Below, piece by piece: positions 11,233 through 22,069 of a DNA stretch of 64,000 nucleotides (position 1 is its first letter; the number at the start of each line of letters is the position of its first letter). The position numbers and the translations under genes were made by a program. Source of the DNA: Carettochelys insculpta (lineage: Eukaryota; Chordata; Testudines; Carettochelyidae); contig NC_134137.1 in the NCBI RefSeq assembly GCF_033958435.1, forward strand, positions 124,346,001 to 124,410,000. The letters are read 5' to 3'. The notes under the pieces were generated by a model. That model did not search any database, was not told where the DNA came from, and saw only the letters and a program-made list of their open reading frames with translations.

Positions 11233-12145
11233 AGGGAAATTTCCCTCATTCAGGAAGATATGAGCATATGTGCTTCGTTTTAAGCACACAATGAGACTAT
11301 GGGGTACATACGTACTTCGCTGCTGTAGGGCCTATGGACGCAAACTGAACAGACTATATCTAGCCATGTTAATTGTTTGATTGGTTTGATATCAATACAG
11401 GGCTGAGCTAACAGACTTCGCCCTTGGCCTTGACATGAGCTGCAGTAGCTGGAACATGTGCATTGCCAAATTATTTAGTTCTTGGATACATAAGAATTCT
11501 CAGATCTAGCCCTAGCTCTGAAAAGTTCTTCACCTATGGCCTTGGGTTAGTTTCTTAACTTCCCTGTCTCAGTGACCCACTCTCCAGAGAGGATTGATGG
11601 TACTTCCTTATCATAGAGGGCTTTGGGGAGGCTCAATTAGTTAGGCCAAATTCTGCAATTTTCCCTGGGCATTTGCTCAATTAAGGACTGTAGAATTTCA
11701 CCTGAGTGTTTTGAGTAACACCATGAAAAGTTACAAATGGCTCTCCACTGATTTTTAGTGGGCATTCGATCAGCCCCTAGATGTGCTATAGCAAGACTGA
11801 GCTATTAAAGTTTCATGTAGTTAAGGAATCTGAGTTACACTCATTAGTGGCTCAGAGTCAAGGCTTTAGTAATATGAACATAGTTGCCCAAAACTGCTCT
11901 AATTCTGTTTGACCACATCCAGAAAACCACTGATGTAACATAACACACATACTTAATGTCCTGATATTAAGTCTTTGACATAAACAGAAGCAACCAATGG
12001 ATACTTTTAGGGGATATGAGGAAAGGGGATTGCTTAAGTTAACAAAAAATAGTGCAATAAGAACACGATGGAAAGAAAGAAACCTACTTGACATTTGTGG
12101 CTTATTCTGGATGGCCATAACATTTTATTCTTAACAAAATGACAC
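11233..12145. other. Unassigned sequence
   Basis: No gene or transposon edge recognised. Confidence 0.3.
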
Positions 12146-12147
12146 TA

Positions 12148-12674
12148 CAGGTTGTACCTCCCTCCTCCAGTACCCTGGGGACCAAAGTGGTCGTGAACGA
12201 GGGGATTTGCTGGACAAGGGGAGGCCAGGCCCCCAGGGTGCCTGAAGGGGGGTTCTCCTGCAGGACAGCTGAGCTTCCCCACCCTGGCCAGATTTCCCTG
12301 CTGCTGCAGGGCTGCCAGCTGAACTCCGTGCCCTAGCTAGATCCTTGGCATGGGCTGTGGGGCTATCCTGGCCAGGGTCCCTGTAGCTGTGGGGTTGCTG
12401 GCAGGGCTGGTTCCACACTGCAGGGCTCCCCACAGTAGGGCTTCCCAACTTAAGCTGGGGTCCCAGTAATGGCGCTCCCTGATCTGTTTCCTGCCCTGGG
12501 GCTGCCCCTGAGGCTCCCCAGCCCCAGCTGCCAGCGGGGTTCCCTGCCACCAGCAGGGCTCTGCTGTGCCCCGCACAGCTGGAGCTCTTTGACCCAGGTG
12601 CCCTCTGGTTAAGGAACATCTCATGTCCTGCTGTACGAGGGATGCTGCTGTACAAGAGAGAGAGTTTCAACCTG
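12148..12674. mobile_element. Tigger-like DNA transposon remnant
   Basis: The ends are CAGGTTGTACCTCCC on the left and, read inward from the right, CAGGTTGAAACTCTC. Both are flanked by TA (12146-12147 and 12675-12676), the target duplication used by Tc1/mariner and Tigger elements. The start resembles the CAGGTTGAG..CCC ends of mammalian Tigger-derived repeats. The interior is GC-rich and non-coding. The terminal repeats match well only over the first 7 bases, so the assignment is moderate. Confidence 0.55.
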
Positions 12675-12829
12675 TAGTCACGGCATATATGCAATATGTC
12701 TGAAATGATGGATTTGCAATCAACAAATGTAGTTTAAGACTGACTGTAAGAGCCCAAGTTAGAGAATTACAGCATCCACGCAATTACCAGTGCTGGCAGA
12801 GATGCCCCTATGGCATCGACTGCTATTTT

Positions 12830-12925
12830 GGATTTTCAAAAGCGCTCAGTGTAACCTGGCCTCTGCTCCACTGAATTTGAGGAGAGTTTTGCTATTCATT
12901 TGAGCGGGAGCAGCACAGTGCCAAG
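12830..12925. repeat. Half of a palindromic interspersed repeat
   Basis: Starts GGATTTTCAAAAGCGCTCAGTG, matching the left arm of the repeat at 8440-8575, and continues through an eroded TTGAGCGGGAGCAG core. The right arm is not visible. Confidence 0.4.
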
Positions 12926-13423
12926 GGTGAAAAGAGGCAGAAATCCGACTCTTTGTTTATAATATGTTGACTGACCCTTTGTTACCCACGACTGTGTTAC
13001 TGTTGATTCTTCCACATTTCCTGGGCTACGCGCACAACTACTAAAGTAAGATGCTGCCCAGACTCGTCCCATCATGCTGAGGAAGTGTTCTGAAAAGTGT
13101 AAGTATAGTTAAAAGGCTGAGAGTTAAATGTCATGCAATTTTATTGGCGTCTGGTCTTGCACAGGCATAACAAAAGGCCAGACCTGCCCCCAAATGCTCA
13201 TGTATTCATCTGCCAATGTATGTGCCCTATCCACGACAGATGTGAGTGTTGAGGTTGTACGTTCTGAATATAAAATAATTGCCTGAAAAAAATCAGTTTT
13301 CAATATTAAAACATAGTTGGCGAAGTTCTATGCCAATGGTACAAGCTATGCAGCCCCACTGAGATGAAGGAGTTGAGCAGATGCCAAAACAAAATACAGG
13401 TACATAACAGAAGTAAGTTTCCC

Positions 13424-13515
13424 AGCCCTGAAGAAGAGCTCTGTGTCAGCTCAGCAAACTGTCTCTATCACCAACAGAAGCTGGTCCAATGAAAGATATT
13501 GTCTCATGTTCCTTG
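13424..13515 (+). repeat. Retroposon-like tail repeat (GCTCTGTG..CCAACAGAAG type)
   Basis: Reads CCTGAAGAAGAGCTCTGTG, then CTCAGCAAACTGTCTCTATC, ACCAACAGAAGCTGGTCCAA and TGAAAGATATT. This resembles a word order common in reptile interspersed repeats. It shares the CTGAAGAAG opening with the repeats at 35117 and 47471 but then diverges. Family not assigned. Confidence 0.5.
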
Positions 13516-14374
13516 AATCTCAAAAAACAAAAACAAAAAACAAACTATTGTCACTGCAGTGTGGCTTGTTGACCTGGTTGTGGACTCATAGCTGCAGATC
13601 TTTGGCCAGGACAGACACCGAGACGGGTTTTCACCACTCTCGCCTGCACAAACCCTGTGAAATCAGCAGAGTTCTTCCTCACTTGCCCCAGCCTAAAGGA
13701 GATCAGACTTTGCCCCACCCCTCTTCAGAGAGTTTTAAACTGATGACCTCTCGAAAGTGCTGCCCCCGTCCCTCCTCGGCATCAGCCTGAACAAGACTGC
13801 AAAGATGGAGTGGGGCTGCATTCCACCTTAGTCCACACTGCTAGTGGAAAGCTTTTGGAGCTTTGCTCTCATCTGTCAGCTGACGGGTGATGGGCTGGCA
13901 GACCCACTTCTCCTTTGAAGACCCACTCCTGCCAACTAGCAGGGCAAATCGGAGCCAGACAGAGCTCCTTGTTCTTCTGTCCCTGCTCAGGCTGGACATG
14001 CGCGTCAGCTGAGAGGAAGAAGCACATTGTACCTCCCACCCATGGGCTGGGGGAAATGGTGTCTCTCAGTCTGCTGAACTCTCTCAGGAATGTCTCTTTT
14101 CCTATCTTCAGCTCTATGGACCAGCTGGAGGAAGGTCATTGTAAAACAAGGAGGCAAAGAGTTAAATAAAAAGATAGGTCCTGTTGTTCCAAGGCAAATG
14201 TTTTGATGCGGTGGAAGGACCCGAGGGGGAGGAGGTCTTCTGGTCCCCCTTGTGCATGCCGATGGGTTGAAACTCTTTTCAGCTAATTAGTTCACAGCTT
14301 TCTCCTAACCATTTTGTAGGCCATTCCCTGATGTGCAGAGCAGTAGGTTGGGATTTTATTGGCCTACTCATGTT
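13516..14374. other. Unassigned sequence
   Basis: Short open frames without known motifs; no repeat edge recognised. Confidence 0.3.
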
Positions 14375-15250
14375 GTGACAGGGCACGGTCAGAGAAGACC
14401 CCCCTTGGGATGATCCCTGGTGCACTGGTCATGCCACTGACACCGACCATCTTGCTCTCTGGGGCTTCTCCATCCCTCTGCCCCACTGAACCAGATCCTC
14501 TGGTCTGTCCCAGCCAGCACGCATAGTGGGGATCACCACCCTGCTGCAGAGCAATGTAGACACTAATTAACCACAGCACTGGGAAGATGCAGTTCTAGGG
14601 CACAGCACCTGGGAAATCAACCCCCAGAAGGGATCAAACTCCCAGATAAATCTGTCTCTGTGCAAGGGATTTGCACAGAGGGGGCTTATGAGGTAAGCTC
14701 CCTTTATCAATGAAAGGGAGACATGTACGGTGGTAGCCCTCCCCAGGTAATAACAGTTTACACTGGGCTTGATTATAACCAAAAGAGTTTTTATGAAGCA
14801 AAACAGTAGGAATTAATGGATTATAAGAAAACAGGCAGATCAAAGTGAGTTACCAAATTAAAATGAAGGAAAACACATAGCTAATTTTATTCCACTACTC
14901 ATGTAATTTATATGTAAGTGCTTGCCCTAAGCAGCTGTTCTCAGATCAGGTGAAAGCTTCAAGTCAGGAATGATCTTACCCTGACCTAGGTGTCCAGATC
15001 ACTTGAAAGTTCTCTCTCTCTTAGGGTGTGTCAGACAATTTCCAAGACAGGCTGAAGACAAGGCTGAAAGATTTTTCCTTGCTTAAATAGACTTTCTCCC
15101 TAGGTGTGAACCCTTTGCTGTAACATCTACCCCCCTCTTTAAACCACAGAAGAAAAACTGAACTCCGAAATGGAGGCCAGAACAAGGTGGTATGGTCACA
15201 TGGCTTTCTAGCACCTACCACCTCTTAGAATTTTAGGACAAATAAATTTG
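14375..15250 (-). mobile_element. Possible LTR-like repeat
   Basis: Starts with TGTGACAGGGCAC, holds no coding frame, and has long A-rich runs before TTTATTGG-like and TTTTATGAAGC segments, as seen in old antisense LTRs. I could not find a second copy or a target duplication in the window, so the call is tentative. Confidence 0.25.
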
Positions 15251-16740
15251 TTTACAAGCAGTTAAGCTGACTGCTCAGTCTTTAGGTTAGTTAACCCAGT
15301 CCTTTGGGTTGTTCCAGGAGCACCAGTGATGGCTGTCATTAGCACCTTTAAAACTATAAACAGACTTACTCTCTATATTTGTAACTGCTCACAGAAGAAT
15401 GATACATGCGCAAAAATATGACGTGCGGATTCAGCAGGTTATAACATTAAAATGGTAGGTGACAAGAGGCATTTTGTCCAAAGCATGTCTGAGCTGTACA
15501 TATTTATATTCCTAAGCCATTCTCTATAAAGCATAGGGGGAGGGGATCTTCACACATGAAAACAAATCTATGTTCTCGGCTAAAAATTTGGTGACATATT
15601 GGGGAGGATCCTTATTCTGAGCATGCCAGAAAGCTTTCAGCTACCAAGCAAGCTTGTTTAAGAGGTGGCTGCAGGAGACAGAGAGGCACTTGACCTAGGG
15701 AAGGAGAATGGGATGCATAGCAGTGACATGGACATGAAAGTATTAACTGTTACACTGTAGTGTTGAGGCCCAGCATGCTCAGCGTGAACATTATTTCAAA
15801 TGCTCATCTCAGAAAAAGAAACTCAACCCTCATTCTCCTTACATCAGAATAACCACTTTCTGGCCTTCACAGCAAGAATGTCAGATTTCAGCCCATGAGC
15901 CCCTGATCTCAGCTACAGCCCCAGGTTTATAAATTAAATGCAGATGGCTCCTGAACTGCAGTGCTAAGCATGGTCCCACTATAGCAAGATTTGATTAGGA
16001 GTAAAAAATCTATTTTGAACCATTTGGGGGTTGAGCCCATGAGATGTGGATAAATTAAAATCAAAGAGCTGGGGATTCTAAAGATTCATTATAGTGACAG
16101 AACCCTTTGCCATATGTAAGAATTCTAATAAAGTATCCCCACATATCACAGCAATAAAATAATACAAAACCTAAGTTCCAGGCTGCTGCTGTTATTCATT
16201 GTCTTGATGTCACTGCAATACAAATAACAATCTTCAGCTGAGGATCAGAGCCCCTTTGCAGAGACACTGCCTTTGTGCATAGACAAGCCCTGTACATGGG
16301 TACTTTTTGTACTGCTTTAACTAAATCAGTTTGGAAACTTCTATGGAAAAAGTAATACAACTTTACATGTGGACACAGTTTTGTCAGTGGAAAAGTTCCT
16401 TGCACTGGTATGGTTTATACGTGGAAATTTACCAAAAGAAACTATACTGTACTGATATAAGCCACTTCATAGTGACTATATCTCCAACTTGGTTAGGTAC
16501 ACTGAGATGATAGTTGACTGCAGTCCAGCTCATAACAGATAAAAATGTTATTTAAAAAAGCTATTATCTGTTATTATACATTTAGAGCCAGTCAGGGGTT
16601 TTCCAACATTTCTGTTGGTCAGAAATGGCCAATTCAGCAAAACCCAAACTTTCCACAAGAGTGTAGATGAAACATTCATCAAGGAAAGCTTTCAGGGTGG
16701 AATTTGTGGTCAGAACCCAATGGCACAAATAGCTCAATGC
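15251..16740. other. Unassigned sequence
   Basis: No gene recognised. The part from 16270 to 16500 resembles eroded MITE interior (repeated TGGTATG/ACTGATATAAG words), but its ends could not be defined. Confidence 0.3.
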
Positions 16741-16744
16741 AGAC

Positions 16745-16865
16745 CAGTGCCCTCACCAACATGTCTGATTCAGAGGAGGACTTGAACCTGGGTCACCCAC
16801 CTTTTTGGGAAAGGCACTGTTTACCCAGATACTGACTAGTCAGACAGGTGCACAATTGTGTTTGC
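16745..16865 (-). repeat. tRNA-derived SINE fragment
   Basis: On the minus strand a Pol III B-box-like word GGTTCAAGTCC (near 16774-16788) lies downstream of TAGTCAGTATCTGGG, a plausible A box, at about tRNA spacing. The following body has no recognised LINE tail. The resemblance is to tRNA-headed SINEs; it may equally be a MIR-class relic. Confidence 0.35.
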
Positions 16866-17260
16866 TTGCACTGTTTTAGTGAAACTATTCTAAAGGTCTC
16901 TGTTTTGCCTTGAAACAGAACAGGAACATTTTCATGGGATGAGGAAAAGCATTTCCAGCCAACGTCTCATTTAGGTGAGAAGTAATATACTGATCTCTAC
17001 AGACATGTGCGTGGGACAAATGCAAGCTGAGGGAGGAAGGCCTAACAAATGGTGAAATAAGCACCTAAGAACATAAGAACATAAGAACGGCCATACTGGG
17101 TCAGACCAAAGGTCCATCCAGCCGAGTATCCTGTCTGCTGACAGTAGCCAATGCCTGGTGCCCCAGAGGAGGTGAACCGAAGACAACGATCAAGCGATTT
17201 GTCTCCTGCCATCCATCTCCCACCTTTGACAAAAGGCTAGGCACCGTACCTTACCCCTTG

Positions 17261-18427
17261 CTAATAGCCATCTATGGAACTAACCTCCAAATATTTATCA
17301 AGCTCTATTTTAAACTCTGTCAGAGTCCTGGCCTTCACAGTGTCCTCTGGCAAGGAGTTCCACAGGTTGACTGTGCGCTGTGTGAGGAAAAACTTTCTTT
17401 TATTAGTTTTGAACCTGCTACCCACTAATTTCACTTGGTGTCCTCTAGTTCTTATATTATGGGAACAAGTAAATAACTTTTCTGTATTCGCTTTCTCCAC
17501 ACCATTCATGATTTTATATACCTCTATCATATCACCCCTCAGTCTCCTCTTTCCTAGACTGAAAAGTCCCAGTCTCTCTAGCCTCTCCTCATATGGGACC
17601 CTTTCCAAACCCTTAATCATTTTAGTTGCCCTTTTCTGAACCTTTTCTAACACCAATATATCTTTTCTGAGGTGAGGAGACCACATCTGCATGCAGTACT
17701 CAAGATGTGGGCGTACCATAGTTTCATATAGGGGAAGTAAGATATTGTTTGTCTTATTTTCTATCCCTTTTTTAATTATTCCTAACATCCTATTTGCTTT
17801 ACTGACTGCCGCTGCACACTGCGTGGATGTTTTCAGAGAACTACCCACTATAATTCCAAGATCCCTTTCCTCATCTGTTGTAGCTAAATTTGTCCCCATT
17901 ATATTGTATGTATAATTAGGGTTATTTTTCCCAATGTGCATTACCTTACACTTACCCACATTAAATTTCATTTGCCATTTTGCTGCCCAATCACTCAGTT
18001 TGCTGAGCTCTTTTTGAAGTTCTTCACCGTCTGCTTTGGTTTTGACTATCCTGAACAGTTTGGTGTCATCTGCAAACTTTGCCACCTCACTGCTTATCCC
18101 TTTCTCTAGATCATTGATGAGTAAGTTGAACAAGATTGGTCCCAGGACTGACCCTTGGGGAACACCACTAGTTACCTCCTTCCATTGTGAAAATTCACCA
18201 TTTATTCCAACCCTTTGTTTCCTGTCTTTTAACCAGTTCCCAACCCATGAAAGGATCTTTCCTCCTATCCCATGACCACCTAATTTACATAAGAGCCTTT
18301 GGTGAGGGACTGTATCAAAGGTTTTCTGGAAATCTAAGTATACTATGTCTACTGGATCCTCCCTGTCCGCATGCTTGTTAACCCCTTCAAAGAACTCTAA
18401 CACACGACTGCCCTTTACAGAAACCAT
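17261..18427 (-). pseudogene. CR1 ORF2, reverse transcriptase palm/thumb and C-terminal domain
   Basis: A 388-codon open frame of the CR1 polyprotein. Near residue 26 is DIVYLDFQKTFDTVPH, the first catalytic-Asp block. It is followed by SWVGNWLKDRKQRVGINGE, then SGVPQGSVLGPILFNLLIND near residue 90. The catalytic FADD box (EVAKFADDTKLF) is intact near residue 115. The thumb and connection follow (WQMKFNVGKCKVMHIG, ERDLGIIVG), then the C-terminal helix-rich block PHLEYCMQMWSPHLRKDILVLEKVQKRATKMI. The last residues, LTEFKIELDKYLE, are the usual CR1 end and are followed by a natural stop. The first residues lie past a frameshift that separates it from the upstream frame, so the listed start is an artefact of that break rather than a true initiation site. 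The RNA-directed DNA synthesis residues are all present, but the protein cannot be made whole. Confidence 0.92.
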
Positions 18428-18938
18428 GTTGACTTTTGCTCAACAAATCATGTTCCTCTACGTGTCTGACAATTTTATTCTTTAGTATTGTTTCTACTAA
18501 TTTGCCCAGTACTGACGTTAGACTTACCAGTCTATAAGTGCTAGGGTCTCCTTTAGAGCCCTTTTTAAATATTGGTGTTATATTAGCTGTCTTCCAATCA
18601 CTGGGTACTGAAGCTGATTTAAAGTCTAGGTTACAAACCACCATTAATAGTTCCGCAATTTCACATTTGAGTTCTTTCAGAACCCTTGGGTGAATACCAT
18701 CCGGTCCCGGAGACTTGTGACTGTTTAGCCTATCAATTAGTTCCAAAACCTCCTCTAATGATACTTCAATCTGGGACAGTTCCTCAGATTTGTCACCCAT
18801 AAAGGACGGCTCGGATTTGGGAATCTCTCTAACATCCTCAGCCGTGAAGACTGAAGCAAAGAAATCATTTAGTTTTTCCACAATGGCATTATCTTCCTTG
18901 ATGGCTCCTTTTATGTCTCTATCGTCCAGGGGCCCCAC
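18387..18938 (-). pseudogene. CR1 ORF2, reverse transcriptase fingers segment
   Basis: A 183-codon frame directly upstream of the palm segment and overlapping it by about 40 bases in another frame. It contains LNDFFASVFTAED, SPGPDGIHPRVLKEL (the conserved reverse transcriptase entry motif), PSDWKTANITPIFKKGSKGDPS and YRLVSLTSVLGKLVETIL (the 'NYRPVSLTS' block, with P replaced by L), and ends at KSQHGFCKGQSC. The next residues should continue into the downstream frame, so a single frameshift near 18400-18430 breaks the protein. Its listed first residue is not the natural start; the polyprotein continues upstream. Confidence 0.9.
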
Positions 18939-19029
18939 TGCTTTTTTATCAGGCTTCCTGTTTCTAATGTACTTAAAAAATATTTTACTATTGTTTTTTT
19001 GAATTTATGGCTAGCCGTTCCTCAAAATC

Positions 19030-19245
19030 TTATTTGGCTTTTCTTATTACATTTTTACATTTAATTTGGCAGTGTTTATGTTCCTTTCTATTTTGATCAC
19101 TAGGATTTGACTTCCACTTTTTAAAAGATGCCTTTTTATCTCTCACTGCCTCTTTTACGTGGTTGTTAAGCCATGGTGGCTCTTTTTTAGGTCTCTTACT
19201 GTGTTTTTTAATCTGGGGTATACATTTAAGTTGGGCCTCTAACAC
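19030..19245 (-). pseudogene. CR1 ORF2, linker between endonuclease and reverse transcriptase
   Basis: A basic frame, KEPPWLNNHVKEAVRDKKASFKKWKSNPSDQNRKEHKHCQIKCKNVIRKAK, then a stop. It matches the CR1 spacer 'PxWxxxxLxxxxxxKKxxYxxWK'. Sequence beyond the stop (down to 18940) reads DFEERLAIN and KYIRNRKPDKKAVGPLDD once a stop and a frame change in an A-rich run are allowed for. The upstream end near 19262 marks the 5' truncation of the element. Confidence 0.85.
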
Positions 19246-19265
19246 AGTATCTTTGTATGGTATCT

Positions 19266-20148
19266 TGTACCTTTAGTACAAGATGTAGAAATGACAGCTT
19301 GGCAGCTAGTCAGGTGCTACTGAGTGTTTTGTAGGCATCACAACAGGAATGCTGTTTAAGGAGGGATTTGACAATGTAGTTATTGTGGCTTATTGTACAC
19401 TAAGCTCCTCTGGTGCATAAGAGGTGGTGTGGGAAAAGGCACAAAAGGTGTCTGAAGGAGAACTAGACTAGTGAACAATGAATGGAGTCAAAGCAGAATA
19501 TCTGAATGTGGCGAGTTTTCTGAGCTGTTGTGTACATGACTGTATTGTTCATCAGTATTCAGATGACTCCTGGTTTGTTCCTGAAACATCCACACATCCT
19601 GGGGTTTTTACTGGGGGTTTCACAAATTTCCATGTGAATGAGGATTATTAATTTTTGTCGTGCATTATTCTCCTCTTCGAAAAGTTTCAGTGGGCCAAGT
19701 GTGGTCAGAAATGTTGCTGTCTGATAGGGGCCCTATGTGGATCAGTCACATGCTGCGAAGAGCAGAGAGGTGAAGAAAAGGTCAAAGTGAATAGTTTTTG
19801 ATCTATTCATAAATTGAAATGTGTCTATATAAATTGCTCAGCAAAACACTCAAATAACAAATCCCCCAGCAGAAATATGTACCAGCTCATTCACAGTTTG
19901 CAAACAGAAGAACAGTTCAATTTCTTGGCTTGTGCATTCATAACAAACAACTTGACTATCTCTAAAACCTGTCAGGCATACACAGTAAGAAGACACACCC
20001 TCTTTGCTGCACTTCTGCTCAGATTGCATTCGGCTTATTCGGTACAAAGCACAAAATGTGCCTTTTCAGCAAAAGGCATGAAGGATTTAACCTTCCGTAA
20101 CGTGACCCTATTAATACAAACAAACTGAAAACTGGCTTCTAAAGTGGA
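19266..20148. other. Unassigned sequence
   Basis: No gene recognised. The frames at 19814-20128 and its antisense have no known motif. Confidence 0.3.
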
Positions 20149-20395
20149 GGGCAAGTCTGACCTACAAAATTAAGTTGACCTAAGTTATGTTGACTTACAG
20201 CCATGGCAGTGATTTAATCGCTTTTGTGCGTCCGCGCTACGCTTCTGGTGTTGGCCCCTTGCGTCCTCACCAGGAGCGCTCGCAGCAGTTTAGCAGTCAG
20301 TAATGCTGCAGTGTGAGACAGCTTCTGAAAAGCAGCAACAGTCAACATAAGCAAGTCAGTGCCTGCACTGAGCCTACATTGCCATCTCTGTATCA
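20149..20395. mobile_element. Harbinger-type MITE, left part, GTTGACCTAAGTTATGTTGAC family
   Basis: It begins near GGGCAAGTCTGACCTAC, a decayed version of a GGGCATGTCTACACTAC end. Next come AAATTAAGTTGACCTAAG and TTATGTTGACTTACAGCC, then a distinctive middle with TCGCTTTTGTGCGTCCGCGC and CCTCACCAGGAGCGCT. A matching piece (CTTATGTTGACCTAAGTTGACAGTGTAGGGC) reappears at 21113-21150, so the element seems to have been split by later sequence. The family is inferred from the word order. Confidence 0.55.
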
Positions 20396-20862
20396 GCCTA
20401 AATGGTACACCTCTGACGGAGATGGAGTTAGTAAACTGGTGTACTGGGCAAGTTATAGTGGAGGGAGCTACAGTTTAATGGAGCTTTTTGCCAAGAAAGA
20501 TACACAAAAGCTGGACACATTTCATCACAAATGTCTGAGAAGCATATTGGGAATAATAGAGGGAGATAGGAAGAAAAATGAAGACATTAGAAAAATCACT
20601 AGACAAGTCACCTGCTCACAAATAATCTACAAAAGAAGACCTCAGTGGCTGGGGCACATGCTGAGAACAGAAGAAGAACACTTATCAAATACTGCCCTGG
20701 AAGCCAGAAAATGCAAGGAGAAGACCATGAATGACATCGAAATGACCGGTTCTGCATGACGTTAAACACCTCAACATGAAATGGGAAGATTTGGAGAGAC
20801 TGACAGTTGACAGGCAAGGATGGCAAAAGCAGGTATCAATGTGCAGCAAAGTACAGAATGGT
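20396..20862 (+). pseudogene. RTE-type LINE C-terminal fragment, second copy
   Basis: The frame carries KLDTFHHKCLRSILGI, then KNEDIRKITRQ, and IIYKRRPQWLGHMLRTEEEHL followed by TALEAR. This is the same domain as the remnant at 7270-7830 ('FHHKCLR.ILGI', 'RR.QWLGH.LR'), though clearly of a different subfamily. Beyond a stop near 20759 the frame continues as WEDLERLTVDRQGW, matching the 'W...A.DR..WR' end. No catalytic domain remains. It is bordered on the right by a hAT element inserted at GTCTAAGG. Confidence 0.7.
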
Positions 20863-20868
20863 CTAAGG

Positions 20869-21092
20869 CAGTGGTTCACAAACTGTGGGTCCCCATAGTG
20901 GGTTACCTGGGCCAGCATTAGACTTGCTGTGACCCAGGCTGAAGCTGAAGCCCAGCTCTACCCTCCCCTGGGCTCAGACCTTCTTCTCCCCCACCCCTCA
21001 GTCAGTGGGGTTCAGACTAGACCCCACCCTAGGGCATGTAGTAATTTTGTTGTCAGAAGGGGATCTTGGTGCAATGAAGTCTGAGAACCCCA
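20869..21092. mobile_element. hAT-type MITE with perfect 8-bp target duplication
   Basis: Begins CAGTGGTTCACAAACTGTGG and ends GTCTGAGAACCCCA, a decayed inverted partner. The identical octamer GTCTAAGG stands on both sides (20861-20868 and 21093-21100). An 8-bp duplication and CAGTGGTTC.. ends are the signature of hAT elements. It is 224 bp and non-coding. One terminal base is ambiguous because the flank repeats it. Confidence 0.85.
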
Positions 21093-21112
21093 GTCTAAGG
21101 CTTAGTAAGCTG

Positions 21113-21150
21113 GCTTATGTTGACCTAAGTTGACAGTGTAGGGCAGGCAG
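21113..21150. mobile_element. Right-hand piece of Harbinger-type MITE
   Basis: GGCTTATGTTGACCTAAG..TTGACAGTGTAGGGC repeats the motifs of the element starting at 20149. It could be its displaced end after the insertions between 20396 and 21100, or a separate fragment. Confidence 0.35.
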
Positions 21151-21260
21151 TCTGTCAAGCCAATAAGACCTCTCCTTATTGAGCATGTAGGGTGAAAATA
21201 GCTCATATCACAGAGAAGCCACAAGGCTTATGCACCATTAATGTGAACCTCTGAGTACTG

Positions 21261-21480
21261 GGCTATGTCTACACTAGGGGAAAACTTTGAAGTGGCCATG
21301 CTAATGGCTAAATCGGAGAATACTAATGAGGCACTGAAATGAATATTCAGTACCTCATTAGCATGCTGCTGGCCACAGCACTTCAAAAGTACCCCGTTTC
21401 ACTTGCACAGCTCCTCTACACAGGGGTCCTTTTCGAAAGGACCCCGCAGATGTCAAAATCCCCTTATTCCTGTCAGCAAC
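21261..21480. mobile_element. Left half of a Harbinger-type MITE
   Basis: Starts GGCTATGTCTACACTAGGGG. Subterminal TAATGAGGCACTGAAATG..CAGTACCTCATTAGCATGC and the central CACTTGCACAGCTCCTCTAC..GGGTCCTTTTCGAAAGGACC follow, in the same order as in 10856-11229 and 56279-56677. No right end is seen; the sequence passes into GC-rich DNA. Confidence 0.75.
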
Positions 21481-22069
21481 CCCTGCACAACTCACAGTTT
21501 TGCACACATCGAGGGGAGATGGGAACCAGACTTCAGCCTGGTTCCCAGATCCCCTGGGCTTGCAGGGGCTGGGAAACTGAGCAGTCTACAAGCGCTGGTC
21601 AGTTTCTTCGTTCCAAGACTTGCGGGGGGCCAGGAATTGGGGGCAGCCTGGTTCCCACCCCCCCACCCCCGCTGCTTGTGAGACCCAGGAAACTGACCAG
21701 CCTGACTCAGGCGATGCCCCTGGCAGGAGCGGCTGCCATTGCGTTGACCTGAGATGCGTAAATTGGTTACGTGTATCTTGAGAGTTCACTGTACAATGCA
21801 ATTCCAAACTATGCACCAAAGAGAGGTGCAACTGTAACTATTTATCTGGGGGGAGCTGGGATGGTGGGCCTCAGGATCCCCTCTCCCCCCACAGGTTTCG
21901 GGCCCTGTTGGGGCTGGGCTGGGGTTGGGACCAGGAAGTGGTATGGATGGGGAGGAGCTGCAGTGGAGTCTGGGTGGGCAGGGGGAGCGGGGGGGGCCTG
22001 GGAACTAGGGGGTGGGGCCATGGCCATCACCCGTTGGAGCAGGCAGAGATGTAGGGCGCCATGCGTGAG
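21481..22069. other. GC-rich unassigned sequence
   Basis: Open frames here reflect GC content. The piece 21730-21790 has words like GATGCGTAAATTGGTTACG seen at Tigger-like ends, but no complete element could be delimited. Confidence 0.35.

Larger units (their letters stand above)
17063..19265 (-). mobile_element. CR1 LINE, 5'-truncated, well preserved (about 2.2 kb)
   Basis: The minus strand runs from an ORF2 linker (19245) through the reverse transcriptase to the C-terminal stop at 17261, then a 3' untranslated region ending in tandem ATGTTCTT octamer-type units (17066-17088). Short 3' tandem repeats are typical of CR1. The endonuclease half is missing, as expected from incomplete reverse transcription. 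Coding integrity is far higher than in any other LINE copy here: about three disruptions across about 1.9 kb. This suggests the youngest CR1 insertion in the window. No clear target duplication was found. Confidence 0.92.

Noticed and set aside
12131..12694. 187-codon minus-strand open frame
   Set aside because: It lies across the non-coding interior and both ends of the Tigger-like element and is explained by GC content.
17274..17639. 121-codon plus-strand open frame
   Set aside because: Antisense shadow of the CR1 reverse transcriptase; it follows the CR1 codon pattern on the other strand.
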